Positions 33,867-39,929 of a DNA stretch of 39,929 nucleotides are shown in pieces. The notes under the pieces are model-generated. The model searched no databases and was not told where the DNA came from. It worked only from the letters and a program-made list of their open reading frames with translations. Every line of letters starts with the position of its first letter. Position 1 is the first letter of the stretch. The position numbers were made by a program, and so were the translations under genes. This DNA comes from Candidatus Sulfotelmatobacter sp. (GTDB lineage: Bacteria > Acidobacteriota > Terriglobia > Terriglobales > Acidobacteriaceae): contig JASHOT010000235.1 in NCBI GenBank assembly GCA_030040965.1, positions 1 to 39,929 of the forward strand, read 5' to 3'.

Positions 33867-35489
33867 TCACCGCCCGGCGGAGGGTTTCCAAGTGGGCATG
33901 TGCTGCTGCAGCCAGGCATCGGCTTGCTGCTCGATGGCGGCGGCCTGGCCGCGAGTCATGCCGGAGGCAAGAATGGCAGCGAGATCTTTATTCTGCTCAT
34001 CGCCGCGGGCGCGGGCGAGCACGGTCCAGAAGTAGGCCTGATTGACGTTTTTGGCGACGCCGCGGCCGGCCCAATAAAGTGATCCCAACTTTGCCTGCGC
34101 GGCAAGATTGCCGTGCTCGGCGGCTTTGCTGAACCAGCGGAAAGCCTGTTGCTCATCACTCGTGATCTGATCTTTCTCATCGCCCTGAAAGTAGCGAAGT
34201 CCAAGAGCGTTCTCGGCCGCGGGGTCGCCGTTCTGGGCCATCTGTCTGAGTTGATCGAAATCGGCAGTCTCGACCGAAGGCGTCTCAGGTTTCGGCGCCT
34301 GCGAAGACGCGAGCACCGTTTCCAGGTGAACCCGGCCGCGCTCCTGAAGTTTCGCCTGGATCAACGGCGCTGAAAGATAACCGACCACACAAGAGATGGC
34401 GATGGCAATCAGGACGAGAAGAATCAGATGAGAGCGCGGCATGCGGATTCCGCCCGGTTTCTCTTCTGACTCCTGCTTGTTTTCTTCTCCCGGCTGCGAG
34501 GCAAACAACACGCTTCCCGGCTTGGGCTCGAAGCGCTCGACTGGCGGGGGTTCGAGTGGCGGCAGATTTTCGGCGCGAGCCGCGCGGTTGACCGCCATTA
34601 CCACCATCTCAGCAAAGCGCTGCAGCACGCCTCCGTCGTTTTCAGAAAATGCATCGGGCTCCGACGAAAGCGCTTCAAGAATGCCAATCGATTTTTCTCC
34701 AACTCGCACCGGAACCGCGAGAATGGAGCGTATATCGAGGGCGCGGCAACTTTCGCGATCGACACGCGGATCGAGTTCGGCGTCATCGCAGCGCAGCAGG
34801 CGCCCGCTCTTGACGCACTCTCCGGAAAAACCTTCGCCCACGTGCAGGCGCGCGCCGACCGGCGGCGCGATCTCGCCTGAACTGGCGCGGCACTCCATGA
34901 AATTCTCATCGTTGCCGGCAAGAGCAATGGCCGTGCCAGAAGCGCGCACCAGCGTTTCGCTGCGCGCGGCAATCATTTGCAGGGCGCCAACCAGATCGGA
35001 TCCCAGCGCCTCCACTTGCCTCTGCACGGCGCTCACCGCCGCGAGCGTATCGGTGTAGCCCGGCAGCGCAGGAATGTGCAGAGCAGCAGAAGAAGCGGCC
35101 AGCGCGGCATCATCCGCGTTGGCTGCGCCGGCCATGGCATTCAGGAAAAGCCATTCGCGCAAACGGAACAGCGAGACTGGAGACAGATCACAAAAATGCA
35201 GCCCGGTAAGGCCGGCCGTGCTCGACCAGATCACCTTCGCGGTGGTGTAAATCTGTCCATCGCACTCGGCAAGGTCGAGACAGAGATCGACGCGGCGGTT
35301 CAATTCCAGCGGCGCGTTGCACTGCATGGCCACGCCGTCTTCGCTGATGTTGATTATCTCGTGCAGATCGAGCATCGCGCTTTGCGATTGCGCCGCGAAG
35401 CTCGCGTAGGCAGGCGTCTGAATTTTATGGCGCACACGCCGACGGCGATTTGGAACGGATGACTGAAGCGCCGGGTTTCTGGCTGCCAT
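33867..35489 (-). CDS. PilZ-GAF-TM-Sel1 multidomain signalling protein
   Basis: 540 residues. A PilZ domain (about 15-120) starts RRRRVRHKIQ, giving the RxxxR motif, with NISEDGVAM as the (D/N)xSxxG motif. A GAF domain (170-310) carries CDDAELDPRVDRESCRALDI, close in sequence to the GAF of the amidase fusion in this window. A transmembrane helix (LILLVLIAIAISCVVGYLSA, about 352-375) separates these cytoplasmic parts from periplasmic Sel1 repeats (ENALGLRYFQGDEKD, AFRWFSKAAEHGNLAAQAKL, YWAGRGVAKNVNQAYFWTVL). The inferred role is to pass c-di-GMP and GAF ligand status across the membrane to a protein partner. Confidence 0.82.
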   Translation of the reverse strand: MAARNPALQSSVPNRRRRVRHKIQTPAYASFAAQSQSAMLDLHEIINISEDGVAMQCNAPLELNRRVDLCLDLAECDGQIYTTAKVIWSSTAGLTGLHFCDLSPVSLFRLREWLFLNAMAGAANADDAALAASSAALHIPALPGYTDTLAAVSAVQRQVEALGSDLVGALQMIAARSETLVRASGTAIALAGNDENFMECRASSGEIAPPVGARLHVGEGFSGECVKSGRLLRCDDAELDPRVDRESCRALDIRSILAVPVRVGEKSIGILEALSSEPDAFSENDGGVLQRFAEMVVMAVNRAARAENLPPLEPPPVERFEPKPGSVLFASQPGEENKQESEEKPGGIRMPRSHLILLVLIAIAISCVVGYLSAPLIQAKLQERGRVHLETVLASSQAPKPETPSVETADFDQLRQMAQNGDPAAENALGLRYFQGDEKDQITSDEQQAFRWFSKAAEHGNLAAQAKLGSLYWAGRGVAKNVNQAYFWTVLARARGDEQNKDLAAILASGMTRGQAAAIEQQADAWLQQHMPTWKPSAGR

Positions 35490-35608
35490 GGGGAAGGGCC
35501 CAAACTGAATGCTCCAATATTACCCCGAGGATTGTGGAAAAGTAAGCGGGAATTGAAAAATGAGAAGGACACCCGTTGAAACCGGGAACTGCCCGTCCCG
35601 GCGGCCGA

Positions 35609-36499
35609 TCACCCTGCCCGGCGGAGGGTCTGAGCCTTATGCAGGGTCGAGATGCGCGAGATGGCGGCGACCATCATGCCGGAAAGCAATTGCATGGTGG
35701 CGACATCGCGCTCGTCAAAGGCTCCCGGACTGGAGGACAGCACCTCGAAGACGCCCAACGTACGGCGATAATGCCGCAGAGGAGAGACCAGAATCGACCG
35801 CACTCCGAGCCTGCGGCAACTGGCCAGATCGACCCGGGGATTGCGCTCGGCATCGTGGCAAAGCATGATTTCGCCAGAGCGCACCGCTTCGGCGGAGATG
35901 CCGGCGTCGGTTTGCAGGCGCACCCCAAGGTCGGGTGCAGTCCGCCCGGAACGGGCTCGGCAGACGATTTCCTCACCGGCCCGAAGGGCAATGGCTGCTC
36001 CCGTGGCGCCGGTCAGATGTTGGGCGCGTTCTGTAATGGCGCTGATTGCAGGCTCCAAATCGAGTTCCGCGGGATGAATCTCGTATTCTTCAATCGCCCC
36101 ATCGTTAACGGGCATGGCACGAAAGCCGGAAGCGGGGTGCGCAGCATTGGCCACTCGCAGCTGGCTGCGAAGCGCGAGCGATGGCATGCGCGCGTGGTCC
36201 ATGCTGTCCATCATTGGATTCATCGTGGGATCGGGCACCGTACGCAACAGATCGCGAACCAGGTTGTTGAGTTCGGCGTCGGTGATGAGGTGAGCGGTCT
36301 GCTGCGTGCGCAGTGATCCTCCAAGCACGCGCGAAAGCCCAAGCACGGCGCGGCTTCCGCAGGCCATGCAGCAGGGCGTGCTATTGGTGCTGATCAGCTC
36401 ACATTGAACGCAGAATGTGGCGGACTGCAGAGGAACGAAATTGATGTCTTTGAATGCCGTGCCATAGACAGTCTTGCCAAAGCTGGACTTGCGAAACAT
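35609..36499 (-). CDS. GAF domain protein with N-terminal zinc-ribbon-like motif
   Basis: 296 residues. Near the N-terminus are CVQCELISTNSTPCCMACGS, i.e. CxxC and CxxC, a likely zinc ribbon. An ordered-poor middle follows. The GAF domain at about 145-280 has CHDAERNPRVDLASCRRLGV, again the same paired-Cys block as the two other GAF proteins here. No membrane segment is evident. It sits upstream of, and in the same direction as, the PilZ-GAF-Sel1 gene, 119 bases away, so they may be transcribed together. Output is not obvious; the zinc ribbon may bind a partner or nucleic acid. Confidence 0.78.
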   Translation of the reverse strand: MFRKSSFGKTVYGTAFKDINFVPLQSATFCVQCELISTNSTPCCMACGSRAVLGLSRVLGGSLRTQQTAHLITDAELNNLVRDLLRTVPDPTMNPMMDSMDHARMPSLALRSQLRVANAAHPASGFRAMPVNDGAIEEYEIHPAELDLEPAISAITERAQHLTGATGAAIALRAGEEIVCRARSGRTAPDLGVRLQTDAGISAEAVRSGEIMLCHDAERNPRVDLASCRRLGVRSILVSPLRHYRRTLGVFEVLSSSPGAFDERDVATMQLLSGMMVAAISRISTLHKAQTLRRAG

Positions 36500-36630
36500 G
36501 ATTGCGTGACCTCGCCCTCATTGCCATTCGATTCGGTGGCATTCAAGGTAAATACATGAGGAGATGGCAGAAAGTGACGGCAGTGGTTCCAGGTGTGGAA
36601 AAGAGGAATGAAACTCGAGTGGGTAGTGTC

Positions 36631-36828
36631 CTAAGACTGAGTTGCTGGCGGTGGAGGATTGCCGCGCGGCGGTGCCGGTGGGTTTCTTCGCGAGATGTTA
36701 GCGAAGTAGCACTCGGGATGTACGGCATGACCGTCTGCATCAGTTGCGGCTGTTTCCAGTTTGACGGGTTCGTTACAGACGGGGCATAGAAATTTCCTCG
36801 CTTTGGTGTGCCGCCGTGCAGGGGGCAT
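36631..36828 (-). CDS. Small zinc-ribbon protein
   Basis: 65 residues from ATG 36828, preceded by a perfect GGAGGT (36838-36843) nine bases away. The centre reads KFLCPVCNEPVKLETAATDA then DGHAVHPECY: a CxxC, then H...C, which can hold one zinc. I recall proteins of this kind, also ending with HxxCY, in many Acidobacteria. The basic N-terminus and a Pro/Arg-rich tail are disordered. Function unknown. The strong ribosome site makes it likely to be translated. Confidence 0.7.
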   Translation of the reverse strand: MPPARRHTKARKFLCPVCNEPVKLETAATDADGHAVHPECYFANISRRNPPAPPRGNPPPPATQS

Positions 36829-36843
36829 AGAAAATTACCTCCG

Positions 36844-37040
36844 CGAGAGGGAGCCTCATTCTATGCGGCCTGTACCGCAATGCAGCAAGCGCCAAGGTAC
36901 GCCAGTTGGGAGGCGGGCCTAAGAATGCGTTGGGACATTACCTCCGGGCGCGATGGCAAGTGTGCAGGAATTTGCAACTTTAGCGGTCTTCAGTCCCCGC
37001 AGCAGGCGGCGCTGCGGCCCGGTTTCCCGCTCCGGTGGTA
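36844..37040. other. Intergenic between the zinc-ribbon gene and the PqqA-like gene
   Basis: Divergent arrangement; no gene is apparent. The promoter for the plus-strand peptide lies at its right end. Confidence 0.4.
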
Positions 37041-37069
37041 TTGATTTCGTGCCGATGGTCGGTTACACT
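37041..37069 (+). promoter_or_regulatory. Predicted sigma-70 promoter of the PqqA-like gene
   Basis: TTGATT at 37041-37046 and TACACT at 37064-37069 are separated by exactly 17 bases. Transcription would begin near 37076, leaving a leader of about 45 bases before the ATG at 37121. Good spacing and three key -10 positions match; not experimentally shown. Confidence 0.55.
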
Positions 37070-37120
37070 TACGAGAACTTCGGCATCCTAATGCTGAACG
37101 AATTTTTGGGGGAAATCACC

Positions 37121-37198
37121 ATGCAATGGACCGCTCCTGCATTTGAAGAAGTTTGCCTGAACTGCGAAATCAACTCCTACGCCAGCGCGAAGCTGTAA
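37121..37198 (+). CDS. pqqA: PqqA-like pyrroloquinoline quinone precursor peptide (orphan)
   Basis: 25 residues, MQWTAPAFEEVCLNCEINSY then ASAKL. Start ATG 37121 has GGGGGA eight bases upstream. The pattern M-x-W-x-x-P...E-x-x-x-Y is that of PqqA, where the Glu and Tyr of ExxxY are joined by PqqE to make PQQ; the core EINSY also occurs in Gluconobacter PqqA. A CxxC (Cys12 and Cys15), one residue before the Glu, is unusual. No pqqB, C, D or E gene follows: the next gene (wecB) is on the other strand. So the maturation genes must be elsewhere, or the peptide is used by another enzyme. The longer in-frame extension upstream is not needed. Confidence 0.75.
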   Translation: MQWTAPAFEEVCLNCEINSYASAKL

Positions 37199-37313
37199 AC
37201 CGCTAGCCTCACTTCCCTCCTCCATTCTTTAGTGTTCGTCCGCCTCTTGGCATTGGTCCGTCAAAACTAGCGTCGAAATCGGACGCATTGCTATGCACAG
37301 CGTTGCCTTGAGG

Positions 37314-38408
37314 CTATGCTTTGCGGGCTATGACGTCGGCGATGCGTTCGGCGGCGTGCCCATCCCACAGCGGCACCGCACAGCCCTGACGACTCTCTTC
37401 TGAATTGCGCTTCAGGATTTTTTCCGCAGCCGTTTGCAAGCGATTGAGATCTCTTCCCACAAGTTGATTGGTTCCGTGCGTGATGGTGATAGGGCGCTCC
37501 GTGTTTTCGCGAACCGTGAGGCACGGCACGCCGAGAAAAGTAGTCTCCTCCTGAATGCCGCCCGAGTCGGTGATCACCATCGCCGCGCGTCGCTGCAAGG
37601 CCAGAAATTCCAAATAAGGTAAGGGCTCGAGAAGACGAAGACGCGGGCTTTCCGCGATGAATCCGAGAGATTCCAGACGCTGGCGGGTGCGCGGATGCAC
37701 GGGAAAAACAACCGTGAGCTGTGCGCTAAGCCGGCCGAGGACTTCCAGTAACTCGCGCAGCCACGGCAGATCGTCGACGTTCGATGGGCGATGCAGCGTG
37801 ACCAGGGCGTAGGACGAAGAAGCATCGTTGGGAAGAAGGTCGTTAGGAAAGCGGGCCTCAGCGTGAGCCAGCAGGCGCACCAGCGTATCGATCATCACGT
37901 TGCCCACGCGATGAATCTTCGCCGCGTCGATTCCCTCGCGCAGCAGATTTTCGTCGCCATCCGAAGAAGGTGTGAAGAGCAGATCGGAAAGCTGATCGGT
38001 CAGGAGCCGGTTAATTTCCTCGGGCATGCGACGGTCGCGCGAGCGCAATCCGGCCTCAACGTGCCCCACTCGCACATTGAGCTTGGAACACACCATGGCA
38101 GCGGCGACGGTTGAGTTCACGTCGCCATAGACGAGTACGAGTTCCGGAGCGCGATCGAGCAGGACGGGCTCGAATGCCGTCATGATGGCTGCCGTTTGCT
38201 GGGCATGGCTGCCGGAGCCGACGCCCAGGTTACAGTCGGGAGCGGGCATCTCCAGCTGCTGAAAGAAAACGTCGGACATGGCGGCGTCGTAGTGCTGGCC
38301 AGTGTGAACGAGCGTCTGCCGCACATGAGGATGTTGCGCGAGCGCGCGCAGCACCGGTGCGGCCTTCATAAAATTCGGACGCGCGCCAACGACGTGGAGG
38401 ACGTGCAT
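37314..38408 (-). CDS. wecB: UDP-N-acetylglucosamine 2-epimerase (non-hydrolysing)
   Basis: 364 residues, the family norm. Motifs: MHVLHVVGARPNFMKAAPVL at the start, LVHTGQHYDAAMSDVFF, VLVYGDVNSTVAAAM, VGHVEAGLRSRDRRMPEEIN, LVTLHRPSNVDD and VITDSGGIQEETTFLGVPCL with TVRENTERPIT. These hold the UDP-GlcNAc binding and catalytic residues. The enzyme makes UDP-ManNAc for surface polysaccharides. The gene is on the same strand as the wecA/MraY-like gene upstream, with a repeat between them, so both likely serve one polysaccharide pathway. Confidence 0.93.
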   Translation of the reverse strand: MHVLHVVGARPNFMKAAPVLRALAQHPHVRQTLVHTGQHYDAAMSDVFFQQLEMPAPDCNLGVGSGSHAQQTAAIMTAFEPVLLDRAPELVLVYGDVNSTVAAAMVCSKLNVRVGHVEAGLRSRDRRMPEEINRLLTDQLSDLLFTPSSDGDENLLREGIDAAKIHRVGNVMIDTLVRLLAHAEARFPNDLLPNDASSSYALVTLHRPSNVDDLPWLRELLEVLGRLSAQLTVVFPVHPRTRQRLESLGFIAESPRLRLLEPLPYLEFLALQRRAAMVITDSGGIQEETTFLGVPCLTVRENTERPITITHGTNQLVGRDLNRLQTAAEKILKRNSEESRQGCAVPLWDGHAAERIADVIARKA

Positions 38409-38496
38409 GGGAATTGGTGGTTATTGATCATCGAACGGCAGAGTCCAGATGGTCAATCGTTAGGTCACAGTGTCAGTTTGAGGGCTCGATGAGTGC

Positions 38497-38609
38497 GTCA
38501 TCCCGAAGGGCCGCGTTCGTTACAAGCCGCCCGAGGGATCTCCCATACCGAGACCCGTGCTCTGGGAGATTCCTCGCTCCGCTTGAAACCACGCTCCGCT
38601 CGGGATGAC
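38497..38609. repeat. 113-bp imperfect palindrome built from GTCATCCCGA repeats
   Basis: Starts GTCATCCCGA (38497-38506) and ends with the complement TCGGGATGAC (38600-38609). Internal CGAGGGATCTCCCA pairs with TGGGAGATTCCTCG. The unit can fold into one long hairpin. It lies between wecB and the wecA-like gene, both on the minus strand, where it could influence mRNA stability or termination. It is related to the other dispersed repeats of the right half. Confidence 0.7.
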
Positions 38610-38703
38610 GCCATTAGGAACACCGTCAGCGATCAAGTCGAGCCGGCGGTATCGCTCAACTGAGTTGCCCAATATAGATTGCTGGCGAAGACTCGGACCA
38701 TTA

Positions 38704-39929
38704 CTACCCGGCTTGTGCCGCAATCAGTGCGGGATCCTGTTCCGGCAGGAGAATCACTTGCGGAGCGTGGGCCAGCGTACGATCGAGCGCATCGGCGAGC
38801 GCGACCGGAAAACCCGAAGTCAGCAGATTGATATCGACTTGCAGATCACGCGGGGAGTACTGGCGGTTCACCAGAAGAATGCCGCGCCGGCGATTGCTGG
38901 AAGTGAGAAGATCGAGCGCGATCGTCCAGATCGCGGCGGCATCGAGAGTTTTCGCCGAACTGGTCCTGTTCCAGCGGAAAGAAACCGTGTTGCGGCGAGA
39001 AGTGAGCTCGGCAGCTTGGAAGGAAGCCGGTTCTCCGGGCAAGAGATCGATACGTAATTCAAAGCTGTCGAAGTCGTTGCTGCCGAAAGCGGCAACCAGA
39101 ACGCGGCGGATCTGGTCGTAATCCTTGGCAACTTTGAGTTCTTCGGTGGCGCGGCGGATGGCGAGATTGTTTACGAAAATCTGCGGCTGATTCAGAGTGC
39201 GGTGGGCAACCCGCGCGAGTTCCCCAAACTCCAGATAGCCGAGATGCTGCACCCCGATCCAGACCCCGATGCCTAAGACGGCCAGCACCAATCCCAGCGA
39301 ACTTCCGGTAGGCCAAAGCAGAAACAGGCTCAGCATGGCAAACACTGCAGATACGCCGTAGAGAAGAATCACGACCTGGCGATGGGTCATGCCATGTTGC
39401 AGGAGCTTGTGGTGAATGTGTTCGCGATCGGCGGTGAAGACAGGACGCCCGCTGATCAGCCGGCGAAGAATCGAGAGCGAGGTCTCAAGAATCGGCAGGC
39501 CAAAAGAGACTACCGGGATTGCGACCGCTACGATCGTCGGAGCTTTCTCTGCGCCCTCCAGGGCCAGCGCGCTGAGAACGAAACCAATGAATAGGCTGCC
39601 GGAGTCGCCGAGAAAGATGGTCGCCGGGTTGAAGTTGTAGCGCAGGAAGCCGAGTATCGCTCCCGCCAGCGCGATGGTCATCACGGTCACCAGCGAAGGA
39701 CCGTTCAACAGCGCAACCACGAACGCGACCAGAGTGGAAAACAGAGCGGACCCGGCGGCCAGGCCATCGAGGCCATCAATCAGATTGAAGGCGTTCGTGA
39801 TGGCCAGCACCCAGAGGATGGTGCAGGACAATCCAACCACCCACGGCAACTGGTGATCGCCGAAAACGACGGGGATGTTAACGATGCGCAATCCGCCCGC
39901 GAACAACATGGCGGCCGCAATTCCCTGTA
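38704..39929 (-). CDS. WecA/MraY-family phosphoglycosyl transferase with C-terminal extension (5' end outside window)
   Basis: At least 408 residues; the frame stays open to the window edge, so the N-terminus is missing. The family core is clear: FNLIDGLDGLAAGSALFSTL with the Asp pair, then FLRYNFNPATIFLGDSGSLF and ADREHIHHKLLQHGMTHRQV. It transfers a sugar-1-phosphate, usually GlcNAc-1-P, from UDP-sugar to undecaprenyl phosphate, starting polysaccharide synthesis. After the last helix (about residue 225 of this fragment) follows an extra soluble region of about 170 residues (from FGELARVAHRTLNQPQIFVN to the end), not part of the usual enzyme. With wecB downstream this fits an exopolysaccharide locus. 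Confidence 0.88.
   Translation of the reverse strand, partial: QGIAAAMLFAGGLRIVNIPVVFGDHQLPWVVGLSCTILWVLAITNAFNLIDGLDGLAAGSALFSTLVAFVVALLNGPSLVTVMTIALAGAILGFLRYNFNPATIFLGDSGSLFIGFVLSALALEGAEKAPTIVAVAIPVVSFGLPILETSLSILRRLISGRPVFTADREHIHHKLLQHGMTHRQVVILLYGVSAVFAMLSLFLLWPTGSSLGLVLAVLGIGVWIGVQHLGYLEFGELARVAHRTLNQPQIFVNNLAIRRATEELKVAKDYDQIRRVLVAAFGSNDFDSFELRIDLLPGEPASFQAAELTSRRNTVSFRWNRTSSAKTLDAAAIWTIALDLLTSSNRRRGILLVNRQYSPRDLQVDINLLTSGFPVALADALDRTLAHAPQVILLPEQDPALIAAQAG

Noticed and set aside
1..39929. CRISPR array
   Set aside because: No regularly spaced identical repeats of 24-40 bases with unique spacers were seen; the 22-bp units at 11795 are contiguous and imperfect.

Overview
The window looks like a chromosomal segment of an Acidobacteriota bacterium, most likely class Terriglobia. 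This is inferred from family content, not from a marker gene. It carries several protein types I associate with that group: PilZ and GAF fusions, a small CKHIK/CYFH-type protein, a 65-residue zinc-ribbon protein, a KTSC protein, a PqqA-like peptide with an EINSY core and cytochrome P460. Dispersed repeats beginning GTCATYCCGA are also present. No rRNA or intact tRNA was seen.

The left half (about 1-19.4 kb) looks like accessory DNA. It begins with the 3' end of a GMC oxidoreductase gene and an MFS transporter gene that lacks an obvious start codon. A run of broken genes follows: DUF4239 in three frames, a SYLF/DUF3300 chimera with stops and frameshifts, PsiE with an amber stop, a DUF1566/Lcl gene with one frameshift, and a KTSC gene with one frameshift. 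Intact genes among them are a metallophosphoesterase lipoprotein, a small exported protein, an MsbA-like ABC exporter and a phospholipase D-like enzyme. From about 9.8 to 19.4 kb are mobile and defence-type genes: IS66-like transposase scraps, a DUF4143 ATPase preceded by four phased 22-bp repeats, a hipBA module inside an inverted-repeat operator, and an SF1 helicase. Decayed SNF2 helicase, ArdC and DUF499-like pieces come next, then a large radical SAM enzyme resembling the COG1964/Tes (tetraether synthase) group.

The right half (about 19.5-39.9 kb) is mostly intact and looks like core genome. It holds a PilZ membrane protein, a duplicated lycopene-cyclase-like membrane protein, a GAF-TM-AMIN-amidase fusion, a VapBC module with twin palindromic operators, cytochrome P460, and a TonB/Sel1 protein. 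Next is a minus-strand run AmrS - lipoprotein - GT87 glycosyltransferase - S9 peptidase. Two more GAF proteins follow, one of them PilZ-GAF-TM-Sel1 and the other with a zinc ribbon. The segment ends with a small zinc-ribbon protein, a 25-residue PqqA-like peptide with its own promoter and no visible pqqBCDE, and the cell-surface polysaccharide genes wecB and a wecA/MraY-like gene cut by the window edge. GTCATYCCGA repeats were seen only in this half.

The most striking items are three GAF proteins that share an unusual paired-cysteine block but feed different outputs (a cell-wall amidase, Sel1 repeats, a zinc ribbon); the orphan PqqA peptide; the Tes-like radical SAM enzyme at the edge of a decayed defence island; and the 22-bp phased repeats at the DUF4143 ATPase.
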